From Opitutaceae bacterium (GTDB taxonomy: Bacteria > Verrucomicrobiota > Verrucomicrobiia > Opitutales > Opitutaceae), in contig JAGYIG010000009.1 in assembly GCA_018402455.1 (NCBI GenBank), forward strand, positions 1-64,000: a stretch of 64,000 nucleotides of DNA, read 5' to 3'. Of this stretch, positions 43,994 to 52,109 are shown piece after piece. The position numbers and the translations under genes are program-made. The notes under the pieces are model-generated. The model was not told where the DNA came from, ran no database searches, and was given only the letters and a program-made list of their open reading frames with translations. Each line of letters begins with the position of its first letter. Within the stretch, counting starts at the first letter, position 1.

Positions 43994-45790
43994 TCATTCC
44001 ACGCGGGAGAAACGCTTTTTGTACGCGGCCGGCATGGAGGGCAGATCGACGCGAAGGAGGCAGTAGAGGGCGTCCTGGAAACTGGACTCGACGTGATAGT
44101 TGATATACTTTGCGCCGAGTTGGCAGTAGTAGCGCATGAGTGGAGGGATGCCCCGTTGCTGGTCCTCGAGGTGGCGGATGACGGGCTCGAGTTTGGAGAT
44201 GTTTTCCCCTGCGTAGGCTTCGGCTACGAGCCGGTGGTAGTGGGATTCGGGTCGGAACGGGTTGCGGGCTTCGATCCAACTGCGAATTTCCGCGGAGTCG
44301 GCGTATTCCCGGCGCAGGAACTCGACCAGCAGCGCTTGGCTGGCGGGGTGGAATTCGTTGGAAATCGTCACGGATCCGAACAGCGTGCGAATCCGTCGTT
44401 GTTCGCAGATGATCGCGAGTCCGGTCCAGAGCAGCGGAAGCACGCGATTGTCCCGCTGGTAATCGGGCAGCACGAAGGAACGGCTCAACTCAAGGCCCTC
44501 GCTAAAGTGCGTGTAGAAAGCCGGATCGATCCGAAAGATGTGATCGAGGTAAAGTCCGGTGGACCCGTGTTCATCCAGAATCGAACGCAGGATGCCCGTT
44601 CGGTAGGCTCCCGCGATGCCGTTGCGGCGATGATCCCATACGATCAACTGGTGGTAGTACTCATCTTCCGGCGAGAGATCGACGTCCTGGCCCACCCCTT
44701 GTCCGGCGGCGCGGAAAGTGACTTCGCGGGCGCGGCCCAAAAGTTCCAGCAGGTCGGGCGCTTCGCGGCCCTGAATGAAGAGCAGTTCGAGGTCATCCTT
44801 GCGATAAAGCCTTTGGGCGGAGGTGAGGGGGGTGAGGGCCCCGGTCGCCGTGGAGCTATTGATCGGCGGCAACGGGGTTTTGGCCGCCCCATTCGCCTTC
44901 GCGGCGGGCCCGGAGAGGGCTTGTTTATCAGCGGCGAGGAAACAATGGGCGCGGAGTCGATCCCCCCCCTGAGGCAGGCTAGTCCAGCGGTTGACCTCAT
45001 TGGGGGTCAATAGCGTGGCGAGCGAGAGTTGGAGTTCACGCGGCGGCGCATCAATCACTTCACGGCAGAGTCGGAGGCTGCGACGACGGACCTGTTGCAG
45101 CGGGATTTTCAGAAATTCCGGGCTGTTCTGACCGGGGATGTGCAGGCACGCGAGCGACGCACCCGTCCGGGCGGCCAATTTCAGCGCATGATCTGACCAG
45201 GACTGGTCGACCACAGCCTGCAGCGATGCGTCGAAATGGGCGACCCGGCGACCGGGGAAGAGGCCCACGCAGCCACCGCTTTTGAGGAACGCCAAGGCAT
45301 GCTTGAGCGCGCTGCGGTTGAGTCGCTGTGCGCCGTGGGTCAGCCCGAGGGCGTCGACTTCAATGCGATGAGGCTGCAGGGGGAGCACCGAGCGAAGAAT
45401 GGCATTGGCAAAGATCTTCCACCTGCCGGGGCGGAGTTGCGCCATTAAATCGATCAAGCACAGAGAATCGATCGCGCCGAACGGATGGTTGGCGACTAGG
45501 ACCAATGGACCGTCGATCGACCGAAGCTCCGCTTGGTCTGCCGGAGAGAGCGACCAGCTGGTCTTGAGCTGGGCCAGCGCTTGTCGGCAGAAGGCCCCCG
45601 TTTCCGCACGGTCGCCACCACAGCGCTCGTAGATCTGGTTCAGCTCTGAGAAGCCGAGGCGCTTTTCTACGAGGCCCTGCACCGGACGATAGAGCGCTCG
45701 CAGCAGCGGATGAGGGAGCAAGGCCGACGAATCAAAGGGCTTGGCCCTGGGCTCGGCAAACACGGTTTCCGGAGAATGAGGGTCGGACAT
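43994..45790 (-). CDS. Fused acyltransferase / N-acyltransferase, OlsF-like ornithine lipid synthase candidate
   Basis: This 598-residue protein has two halves. The N-terminal half (about residues 25-290) resembles PlsC-type lysophospholipid acyltransferases, with LVANHPFGAIDSL (H102, D108) as catalytic block and FPGRRVAHF as the second block. The C-terminal half (about 330-598) resembles OlsB-type N-acyltransferases of the GNAT superfamily, once called putative hemolysins: LYRKDDLELLFIQGR, HQLIVWDHRRNGIAGAYR and FELSRSFV-like ELSRSFVLPDYQR. The fusion of these two activities is the architecture of OlsF, which makes ornithine lipids from ornithine and acyl-ACP. Ornithine lipids contain no phosphorus and often rise in phosphate limitation. 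The link to a phosphatase cluster supports, but does not prove, this role. Confidence 0.75.
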   Translation of the reverse strand: MSDPHSPETVFAEPRAKPFDSSALLPHPLLRALYRPVQGLVEKRLGFSELNQIYERCGGDRAETGAFCRQALAQLKTSWSLSPADQAELRSIDGPLVLVANHPFGAIDSLCLIDLMAQLRPGRWKIFANAILRSVLPLQPHRIEVDALGLTHGAQRLNRSALKHALAFLKSGGCVGLFPGRRVAHFDASLQAVVDQSWSDHALKLAARTGASLACLHIPGQNSPEFLKIPLQQVRRRSLRLCREVIDAPPRELQLSLATLLTPNEVNRWTSLPQGGDRLRAHCFLAADKQALSGPAAKANGAAKTPLPPINSSTATGALTPLTSAQRLYRKDDLELLFIQGREAPDLLELLGRAREVTFRAAGQGVGQDVDLSPEDEYYHQLIVWDHRRNGIAGAYRTGILRSILDEHGSTGLYLDHIFRIDPAFYTHFSEGLELSRSFVLPDYQRDNRVLPLLWTGLAIICEQRRIRTLFGSVTISNEFHPASQALLVEFLRREYADSAEIRSWIEARNPFRPESHYHRLVAEAYAGENISKLEPVIRHLEDQQRGIPPLMRYYCQLGAKYINYHVESSFQDALYCLLRVDLPSMPAAYKKRFSRVE

Positions 45791-45850
45791 TGTGACGATC
45801 GGATAAAGAAAACTGATGACTGAACTTTATGGGACGGTTGGGGGCACTCT

Positions 45851-46720
45851 TTATTCCTGCCGCCCGGAAATTACGTTCGTTTTGGGCGATGCCCGCCCCA
45901 TGCAGAACAGTCCCAGCACGACCACGACCAGTCCGGCCTCGCATACGGGATCCCACTGACCGCTCTTTCCCTGGGCGACGGGGAGCAACAGGACGGGAAG
46001 GGCGATGTATCCCGCATCGTAGGCGGCAATGGTCGGCGTGGGCGGATGGTGTTTGCCATACGCCCATTGGGTCATCCCCAGGGCAGCGGCTGCTCCCATG
46101 AAGCTCAGGAGGAACAGCGCCCATCCCTGACTCGTCACCGGCAGGAAACCGGCAACGCCGCCGTCCGCTTGCGCGATGCCTTTCAGCAATGAGTCCAGCG
46201 CGAGAAATGCGCCACCAATGGCTCCCATGACCAAACCCGTCGGCAGCCAATCCACTTTTTCGCTGAGACGAACCGCCGGCCAAACCAAGAGACCCAACAG
46301 CAGAAGCGCCCCGATCAACCAACCGGGTTGGGTCGTCTCCATGGCGGCGATATCGGTCCGCCCAAAGCCCAGCACCAGGAGAACCGACCCCAGCACGAGT
46401 AAGGAGGCGCCGAGCACTTCCAGAAACCGCAGGGGATGATGCAGCTTCCATTTCGAAAAAAGAATCAATCCCAACAGTCCGCTCGCATACATGGACGTGT
46501 AGAGGACGGTCGGCCCGAAGCGATTGGCGGCAATCACCCAAAAAGGTGCCGAAAAATTGAGCACGAGACCGAGACCATAAAGGTGGCGATTCGCGACCGA
46601 TCGGTCGCCCGCTTGTCGCCGGTAAATGGCCAGCTTGAGCAAGCCTTGAGAAAAATGGATGACACTTGAGCCGATCAGTCCGATGCCAAGTGCCAGATAA
46701 TACCCGGGGTCCACGGTCAC
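45851..46720 (-). CDS. DMT/EamA-like multi-pass membrane protein
   Basis: This 289-residue protein starts at a GTG and has about ten predicted transmembrane helices with the two-fold pattern of the drug/metabolite transporter superfamily (first half through residue 130, second from about 140). No substrate motif was recognised. It is the first gene of a unit followed by the OlsF-like gene after 60 bp. A role in moving a lipid precursor or amino acid is only inference from the neighbour. Confidence 0.72.
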   Translation of the reverse strand: MTVDPGYYLALGIGLIGSSVIHFSQGLLKLAIYRRQAGDRSVANRHLYGLGLVLNFSAPFWVIAANRFGPTVLYTSMYASGLLGLILFSKWKLHHPLRFLEVLGASLLVLGSVLLVLGFGRTDIAAMETTQPGWLIGALLLLGLLVWPAVRLSEKVDWLPTGLVMGAIGGAFLALDSLLKGIAQADGGVAGFLPVTSQGWALFLLSFMGAAAALGMTQWAYGKHHPPTPTIAAYDAGYIALPVLLLPVAQGKSGQWDPVCEAGLVVVVLGLFCMGRASPKTNVISGRQE

Positions 46721-46888
46721 CTACTTGCCCCATACCGCCATCGATTGCGACGTTTCATCCTGATCTGGACGGAGGAACACCCTCCCGCCACCGGCCCGAG
46801 CCGGATACGAACCGATCGGAAATTACATTTCAGCGACGCGGCGGGAGGGGGCTGTCTCAAGCTAGGACTATGCCTTTCATCCGTGCAT

Positions 46889-47112
46889 ATGATCGCTTGA
46901 ATCCTAAAAGCCGCCCTGCGCAAACTCACCCAACTCGAAGCAGCCTCATCACTCGATGAACTACGGTTCCCCTCCCCCCAGGGAACCGGCTCGAAGCACT
47001 CAAAGGTGATCGGGCCGGACAGCACAGTATCCGCGTCAACGACCAATTCTGGGTGTGTTTTCGTTGGGAAGGGCAGAATGCACCCAACGTAGAAATCACC
47101 GACTATCACTGA
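46889..47112 (+). pseudogene. higB: Degenerate HigB-type toxin gene, frameshifted and N-terminally eroded
   Basis: Two adjacent frames together spell most of a HigB (RelE/ParE-fold) toxin. One frame gives AALRKLTQLEAASSLDELRFPS (46910-46976); the next gives PPGNRLEALKGDRAGQ and then SIRVNDQFWVCFRW and VEITDYH, ending at TGA 47110-47112. The frame changes at a run of six C residues (46974-46979); one added C would restore the reading frame. The normal N-terminal 25-30 residues are absent: an in-frame TGA at 46898-46900 follows the only ATG. The toxin-before-antitoxin order is that of higBA. Either the toxin is dead, or the C-run is a sequencing error or slippage site; the missing N-terminus favours decay. 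Confidence 0.75.
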
Positions 47113-47114
47113 CC

Positions 47115-47411
47115 ATGAAAAAGCACCTCAACATTCCCCCGGGGGAACTTATCCGCGAGGAGTTTCTGAGGCCACTGGGCATCACGCCTTACCGCCTCGC
47201 CAAGGATACGAATCTGCCCTACCAACGCGTGAATCAGATCGTCAACGAGAAGCGAGGCATTACCGCCGAAACCGATCTCCACTTCTGCGCTTATTTTGGG
47301 CAAAATCCCGGATACTGGTTACGGGTGCAGCTTGCCTTTGATCTTCGCGAGGCGATCAACACGGTTCGCGCGAAAATCAAAGCCGCAGTTCATCCGCGGC
47401 AAGCAGCCTGA
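47115..47411 (+). CDS. higA: HigA-type antitoxin, XRE family
   Basis: This 98-residue helix-turn-helix protein starts MKKHLNIPPGELIREEFLRPLGIT, the usual HigA N-terminus, with the recognition helix region YRLAKDTNLPYQRVNQIVNEKRGITAETDLHFCAYFG and the family C-terminus GYWLRVQLAFDLREA. It lies 2 bp after the remains of the toxin gene. It would normally bind its own promoter and neutralise HigB; with the toxin broken it may persist as an orphan regulator or protect against related toxins. Confidence 0.92.
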   Translation: MKKHLNIPPGELIREEFLRPLGITPYRLAKDTNLPYQRVNQIVNEKRGITAETDLHFCAYFGQNPGYWLRVQLAFDLREAINTVRAKIKAAVHPRQAA

Positions 47412-47470
47412 GAACGAAAAGCGGCGCATTCCCAACCACTGACATCGACTCATACGCACTCAAAGGCCGT

Positions 47471-47520
47471 CGGTAGGAAATTCCTCTGCAGCGAAGCGCT
47501 GGGGGTGAAGCGAGGGGTGT
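47471..47520. repeat. Second copy of the TAGGAAATTCC repeat
   Basis: The stretch reads GGTAGGAAATTCC directly followed by TCTGCAGCG and a purine-rich GGGGGTGAAGCGAGGGG tail. It matches 41121-41175 with a 3-bp indel after the TTCC. Its function is unknown. Confidence 0.55.
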
Positions 47521-47541
47521 AAAAGCGATTGACCGGTGGCC

Positions 47542-47571
47542 GGGAACGCCGAGCCCAAGCCCGGCGTTCCC
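47542..47571 (-). terminator. Hairpin downstream of the ZnuD-like receptor gene
   Basis: A perfect 10-bp stem (47542-47551 with 47562-47571, core GGGAACGCCG) with a 10-nt loop lies 16 bp after the stop of the reverse-strand receptor gene. No T-run follows immediately on the reverse strand, so termination is likely but not certain. Confidence 0.55.
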
Positions 47572-47586
47572 AGATCGGTTGATTAA

Positions 47587-49776
47587 CTAGAAACTCATCC
47601 GCACGCTCAGGGTCACGTTGCGGCCGGGCAGGGGAGCAACGTCCTTAAGAAACGACGTGTGGAGGCGGGCTTCGCTGTCGGTGAGGTTTGACCCGCGTAA
47701 CAGCAGATCCCATGTCGTGCCCCCGGTGACCCAGCGGTAGCCCGCGTAGGCTGACCAGAGTTCATGGGCATCGGTGGGCAGTTCCGCCGGAGCGAGGTCA
47801 TCCTGACCTTCGACGAAAATGATCTCCGTGCCAAGGTGCCAGGAGTCGTGTTCCCAGGCCGCACCGGCCCGCCAGCGCCACGGGGGGATCCGGGGAAGGA
47901 AGGTGTTGTCGGTCCGGTTCTCGGCATGGACAAAATCGAAACCGAACGTGAGATCGACGTGACCATGATCGGTTTCCATCAGGTGCAGCATACCGTTGGC
48001 TTCGACGCCGTAGAAACGGGCGTCCCGCTGGGTGAATTCATAGACGGGCAGTTCGTCTTCCTCGGTCCCGGTGGGATTTTCGTAGATGTAGCCGTCGAAG
48101 TCATTGGCGAACGCCGTGATGACGCCGCTGAAGAAACTGCCGCTCTTGCGCAGGCTCAGGTCGAGACCGCGAGATTGTTCATGCTGCAAGTTGGGATCCC
48201 CGATTTCGTAAGCGTTGGTGCCAATGTGGGGGCCATCGGCGAACAACTCCTGGGCAATCGGCACCCGCTCGGTCAGCGAGAGGGAGGTGGCAAAGCTCCA
48301 GTCTTCGGAAAGGGTGTGCACGTTGCCGAATGACAAAGCCCAACCCGTGCTGTCATCATCGCGGCCGGTGCCGTCGGTCACGGCAATCGACTGGGCGTCC
48401 ATGCGAGCCCCCACCTGCCAGATGTTGGCTCCCCGCTCGAGCTCTTCAAATATCATGAGGGAAAACACCTCCGTTTCGGTGGGCGGCACGAAGGCTTCGG
48501 CCCCGACGGCATCGAAGTCGGAATGACTCCATTCAACGCCGATGGCTCCCTGCCATTCGCCCCAGGGCTGGTGCAAGGCGTCGACCCGAATGTCGAAGCC
48601 CTCGTTGGTGAACACCGTGCCGATCTCATCTCCTTCCAGTTCCGTGTGCTGGTAGTCCGCCCAAGCGGCGTGCCAGCGCAGGGTTTGCACTCCCGAGAAG
48701 GGCTCACGCACCTCGCCCTGTAGCTCAAAGCGGCGTTGTTCGAGATCGATGGACACCAGTTCCTCTTCTCCCTCTTCGTGACCATGTTCTTCGTCCTCGT
48801 CGTCGTGGTGCGCTTCCTCTTCGTCATCATGGTGCTCCTCGTCCTCGTCATGGCCATGCTCGTGGCTGTGCGCTCCGGGGGGGATGCCATAGCGGGAGTC
48901 GAACATGCTGAAAGAGGCTCCGATGTAGCCGGATTCCCCAATCCAGCTCAGGCCGAAAGCACCACCCTGATTTTTCACAAAGGAGTTGGGCAGGGTGCCG
49001 AAGGCTTCCTCCTCCTCTTCATGCTCATCGTGATGCTCCTCGTCATCGTGATGCTCCTCGTCGTCATGATGCTCCTCGTCGTCATGATGCTCCTCGGCTT
49101 CCTCCAGGCGGCGCTGATATTTGCTTTCCGCGAAGCCGGGGATTTCGATGTCATCGGTCTCGCGGGCAAAGGCGTCCACGTGCCAAGCCAGATTCCCGGC
49201 CGCGCCCTCCAGGACGAGTCCGCCGGAGAGTTCATCGTCGGTCTGGCCCGCCCGCCCTTCGATGCGGCCCTGCACGCCCTCCGGGGGCAGGGTTTGGTGA
49301 ATGCGATGGGTGACGACATTGACCGCCCCGCCGATGGCTGAGCCTCCTTGGAGCAGGGCGGCGGGACCGCGCGTGATTTCAACCCGTTCGATGAGCAGCG
49401 GGTCGAGGGAGACGGCGTGGTCGGGACTTACGGTCGAGGCATCGATCATGTCGGAACCGTTTTGCAACACGGCCACCCGGGGCCCGGCGAGTCCCCGGAT
49501 GACAGGGCGGCCGGCCCCGGGGCCGAAGTAGGTCGAGCTCACCCCGGGTTCCTGGGAAACGAGCTCGCCGAGGTTAAGGCCCTGACGCTGGTCGAGGGCC
49601 GGTCCGCCCAGTACGGAGGTGGGCTGGGCGATTTCACTCGAGCTGCGAGCGTAGGGATGGGTGCTGACCTCAAATTCATCGAGGTGTAGGCGGGCTGCCT
49701 CAGGGACAGCCGGCGTGGATTGGGCGGCGGCCGTGACCGCGAGCCCGAGGGAAAGAATGAGGGGAAATGGTTTCAT
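47587..49776 (-). CDS. TonB-dependent receptor with His/Asp/Glu-rich loops, ZnuD-like
   Basis: This 729-residue receptor has a signal peptide (MKPFPLILSLGLAVTAAA), plug domain (GAGRPVIRGLAGPRVAVLQNGSDM) and a beta-barrel ending in VRMSF. Two external-loop regions are extraordinarily rich in His, Asp and Glu: about residues 226-255 (repeated EEHHDD units) and about 300-340. ZnuD, the outer-membrane zinc receptor of Neisseria and relatives, shows the same plug features and His/acidic loops, so zinc or another divalent metal is the likely cargo. It is the last gene of a reverse-strand metal operon beginning at 54700. A 118-bp gap before it could hold an extra promoter; no clear Zur box was seen. 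Confidence 0.85.
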   Translation of the reverse strand: MKPFPLILSLGLAVTAAAQSTPAVPEAARLHLDEFEVSTHPYARSSSEIAQPTSVLGGPALDQRQGLNLGELVSQEPGVSSTYFGPGAGRPVIRGLAGPRVAVLQNGSDMIDASTVSPDHAVSLDPLLIERVEITRGPAALLQGGSAIGGAVNVVTHRIHQTLPPEGVQGRIEGRAGQTDDELSGGLVLEGAAGNLAWHVDAFARETDDIEIPGFAESKYQRRLEEAEEHHDDEEHHDDEEHHDDEEHHDEHEEEEEAFGTLPNSFVKNQGGAFGLSWIGESGYIGASFSMFDSRYGIPPGAHSHEHGHDEDEEHHDDEEEAHHDDEDEEHGHEEGEEELVSIDLEQRRFELQGEVREPFSGVQTLRWHAAWADYQHTELEGDEIGTVFTNEGFDIRVDALHQPWGEWQGAIGVEWSHSDFDAVGAEAFVPPTETEVFSLMIFEELERGANIWQVGARMDAQSIAVTDGTGRDDDSTGWALSFGNVHTLSEDWSFATSLSLTERVPIAQELFADGPHIGTNAYEIGDPNLQHEQSRGLDLSLRKSGSFFSGVITAFANDFDGYIYENPTGTEEDELPVYEFTQRDARFYGVEANGMLHLMETDHGHVDLTFGFDFVHAENRTDNTFLPRIPPWRWRAGAAWEHDSWHLGTEIIFVEGQDDLAPAELPTDAHELWSAYAGYRWVTGGTTWDLLLRGSNLTDSEARLHTSFLKDVAPLPGRNVTLSVRMSF
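49026..49098 (-). repeat. 18-bp tandem repeat coding EEHHDD units
   Basis: About four 18-bp units (variants of GATGCTCCTCGTCGTCAT on the forward strand) encode the first acidic/His loop of the ZnuD-like receptor. In-frame 18-bp repeats can gain or lose units without breaking the gene, so loop length may vary between strains. Confidence 0.75.
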
Positions 49777-49894
49777 GTCAGGTGATAGGAGGGCCGCGAG
49801 CGCAATGGGCCCGGGCAGCGAAATCAGGAATGAGCGCGCGCACGTGACCGTAACCCCGTGGGTTCGGTCGGCGGCTCAGGGGGAGGGGTTCTGA

Positions 49895-50236
49895 TTATCC
49901 TATCGGCGGAGCTCTGCCCGGCGGTCGCAACCACGAGGCAGGTTCCGGATGAAACGGGGTGGCGAGCTCGTGCTCCGACCCGATCCGCTCGACGGGAGCA
50001 TGGATGCTCACGTCGGGGGTATCGATCAGGACGCCGTCATTGAAGACCTCCACCACACAGTGGTGATCGGTCTCGGCGGCGTCGTGATGCAGGTGGGCGT
50101 GGGCGGCCGGCGCATAGTGCAGCGCACCAATCCAAATCACGCTTCCCGCCAATACCGCGCCCAGCAGCGCGAGGCGCTGACGAAACCGGTTGGCTTGGAA
50201 AAGGGCGATCATGGCGGGGACAGGAATCCGTCGCAT
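49895..50236 (-). CDS. Small His-containing membrane or exported protein
   Basis: This protein of 113 residues starts MRRIPVPAMIALF (an alternative ATG lies eight codons in). It has one hydrophobic segment (about residues 20-45), then AHAHLHHDAAETDHHC, and ends Pro/Arg-rich. Histidine-rich small proteins of this kind (DUF2946-like in style) often accompany copper genes, but membership is not certain. It lies between the propeller-CusF gene and the ZnuD-like receptor gene in the metal operon, 11 bp after the former's stop. Confidence 0.65.
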   Translation of the reverse strand: MRRIPVPAMIALFQANRFRQRLALLGAVLAGSVIWIGALHYAPAAHAHLHHDAAETDHHCVVEVFNDGVLIDTPDVSIHAPVERIGSEHELATPFHPEPASWLRPPGRAPPIG

Positions 50237-50247
50237 CGGTCCGGATG

Positions 50248-51699
50248 TCAATCCCCCCCGGACACAATTCGGATGCTGAACAGCCACCACTGCTGGTCGT
50301 CCCGGCGCTCCATGCGCGCGGTGATTTCCTGACCGGGTCGCACGGCTGCCAGCACGCGGGGATCGACTGGGAAAGCCATCGTCATGGCCATCATCACTCC
50401 CGGCACCTCCTCGTGTTCAATCAACAGGGCATTCTGGTCGGGCAGCAGGGAAACGATTCGACCCCGGAATGCGTGCCCGCGGGCAGCGGCCTCGGCCGGA
50501 CTGCAACCACAGTCATCGATGGTGGGCTCGCCATCGGAGGGCAGGGTGACGATCTCGGTGACGACGCGGCCGTCTCGCTGCAGCACCATCAACAGTTGCG
50601 CGGCTTGGTCGGAGCGGTTGTTCAGCACCCTCAACTGCACGCCGCCGTGGGACGGACCGTTGAGTCGGAAAACCGCGCCCAAGGTGCCCTCGCGGTGCAG
50701 GGCCCGCAGGGCGAGGCCGCCACCGGTTTCTAGCCACGAAATCCAATGGGTGCCATCCCGTAACACCACGACGTTGGGTGACCCGAGTGCCGTTTGCGCC
50801 GGATCGTCGATGCGCGTGACAGTGCTCCAACTGCGTCCGAGATTGGGGGAGCGCGCGACCCATACTCGAGGGGTCACGTCGGCCGCGGTGAACCAGGCGG
50901 CCGCGACGTTGCCGCTGCGACGACTCAGGTGGGGTCCGTTCACCGGACAGCCCTCGATGACCCAACCGTCGGCCAAGGGTGGGTTCATGGGTGTCCAGGT
51001 GCCGCGACTGTAGGTCTGATAGGCGATGTCGCGAATTTCCTCTTCACTGCGATCCCGATAGGCGGTGAGCACCGCCCCGTTGGGCAACACCAGGGGACTG
51101 ATCGGACAGCAATCGCACACCCGATCGTCCACCAAGGTGTCGGGTTCCTCGTCCCCGATCACGCGGCTGCGCAGTTGAGTCGCCGTCGGATCCCTCCCGT
51201 CCAGCCACAGGGCAAGCCAGGAGCCGTTGAGCAACGGCGCGAGTTGCACAAACTCCTGCCGGGAACTCTCGGTGGTGAGCCGCTGGGGCGCCGACCACGA
51301 TTGTCCCTGATCGGCGGAGGTGCTCACCAGGGCGTGATAGCTTTGGTCCGCGTTTTGCGCATACCAAGCGGCGGCCAGACGCCCCCGCAGGCCGGCCGCA
51401 ATGATGGGCGGGTCCATGGCACTGATAAACCAGTCCGGGCCGGAGGCGACGGTGGTGGGTTCGGTCCAACGGTCGGATGTGCGATCGAACCGGGAGATGC
51501 GGAGCGCCATCGACCGGCTTTCCGCGGGCTCGGTCCATGAGACGAACAGGCTGCCGTCGATGGCCGCGGCCACGGAGGGGGTGGCGGACCCCTCCGCAGC
51601 GGCCAGGGGCAGCTCCTCCACCGCGAACTCCGTGGCGGACAGCGACCCGGCGGTCGCGGTCAGCAGGGTGAGTCCCAGGAGTGCGGTGGCGGAGGTCAT
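50248..51699 (-). CDS. Sialidase-like beta-propeller fused to a CusF copper-binding domain
   Basis: This 483-residue protein has a signal peptide (MTSATALLGLTLLTATAGSLSA), a BNR/sialidase-type propeller (about residues 25-390, with Asp-box-like units such as STSADQGQSW and SPNLGRSW) and a C-terminal CusF-type domain (about 411-480) with H429 and M436, M437, M439, M441 as likely copper ligands. Cysteine motifs CDCC (195-198), C251 and CGC (397-399) suggest extra metal sites. No sialidase active-site set was recognised, so it is probably a periplasmic copper-handling protein, not a glycosidase. Its ATG overlaps the stop of the CusF-like gene upstream (ATGA at 51696-51699). Confidence 0.78.
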   Translation of the reverse strand: MTSATALLGLTLLTATAGSLSATEFAVEELPLAAAEGSATPSVAAAIDGSLFVSWTEPAESRSMALRISRFDRTSDRWTEPTTVASGPDWFISAMDPPIIAAGLRGRLAAAWYAQNADQSYHALVSTSADQGQSWSAPQRLTTESSRQEFVQLAPLLNGSWLALWLDGRDPTATQLRSRVIGDEEPDTLVDDRVCDCCPISPLVLPNGAVLTAYRDRSEEEIRDIAYQTYSRGTWTPMNPPLADGWVIEGCPVNGPHLSRRSGNVAAAWFTAADVTPRVWVARSPNLGRSWSTVTRIDDPAQTALGSPNVVVLRDGTHWISWLETGGGLALRALHREGTLGAVFRLNGPSHGGVQLRVLNNRSDQAAQLLMVLQRDGRVVTEIVTLPSDGEPTIDDCGCSPAEAAARGHAFRGRIVSLLPDQNALLIEHEEVPGVMMAMTMAFPVDPRVLAAVRPGQEITARMERRDDQQWWLFSIRIVSGGD

Positions 51700-52076
51700 T
51701 CCTTGATGATCTGAATCTCCTCGAGCAGCCAGGAGCCTGACTTGGATCGCTTCATGGTGCCGGTGAGAGAGTCGCCCTCTTTCACCTTGGGTAACCACTC
51801 AGGATCGACCTGAAACATCATGGTCATGGCTTTCATGAAGCCCGGGATTTCCTCGTGCGCGACGAGCAAGGCCGAGCGTTCGGCCATGACCGTTTGCACG
51901 ACGCCCTTCAGCGGGTGGCCCTTGTCGACAGGTGCGGCATCGGTTTCAGCCCCGGCTGCACAGGCGCACGGGGCGTTGCACGGACAAGCGTCGCCGCACT
52001 GGCACGCGGCGCCGGCGAGGGTGGTGCTGGCCAGCCAGGCCAACGCGATGAGGAGAGGACGGAAGGATAGGTTCAT
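51696..52076 (-). CDS. CusF-like periplasmic copper-binding protein with Cys-rich N-terminus
   Basis: This 126-residue protein has a signal peptide (about 23 residues), then six cysteines at positions 25, 27, 31, 33, 37 and 39 (CQCGDACPCNAPCAC), then a CusF-type OB domain with GVVQTVMAERSALLVAHEEIPG-like start and ligands H74, M81, M84, M86 and M87. CusF shuttles Cu(I) or Ag(I) in the periplasm. The cysteine cluster is an extra soft-metal site not present in Escherichia CusF. Its domain is closely similar to that fused to the propeller encoded next, so the pair probably arose by duplication. It lies 33 bp after the copper receptor gene. Confidence 0.85.
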   Translation of the reverse strand: MNLSFRPLLIALAWLASTTLAGAACQCGDACPCNAPCACAAGAETDAAPVDKGHPLKGVVQTVMAERSALLVAHEEIPGFMKAMTMMFQVDPEWLPKVKEGDSLTGTMKRSKSGSWLLEEIQIIKE

Positions 52077-52109
52077 GGGGGGGAGGAAATGAAGACGGTT
52101 TGGTCGGAT

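Noticed and set aside
43884-43997. Longer start (ATG at 43997) for the chalcone-isomerase-like gene
   Set aside because: The ATGA overlap is attractive, but it would put about 38 residues before the signal peptide; it is kept only as an alternative.
46780-46849. 10-bp inverted repeat with arms 50 bp apart upstream of the HigB remnant
   Set aside because: CCCTCCCGCC and GGCGGGAGGG match perfectly, but the wide spacing and GC-rich content make chance likely.
46666-46959. 97-codon forward frame over the start of the higB remnant
   Set aside because: It shows no family features and lies in a different frame from the recognisable toxin fragments.
49026-49098. CRISPR or minisatellite of non-coding type
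   Set aside because: The 18-bp units are in frame within a receptor gene and encode EEHHDD.
50248-51699. True sialidase
   Set aside because: Asp-box-like units are present, but the arginine triad and catalytic residues of sialidases were not recognised, and the C-terminus and context point to copper.
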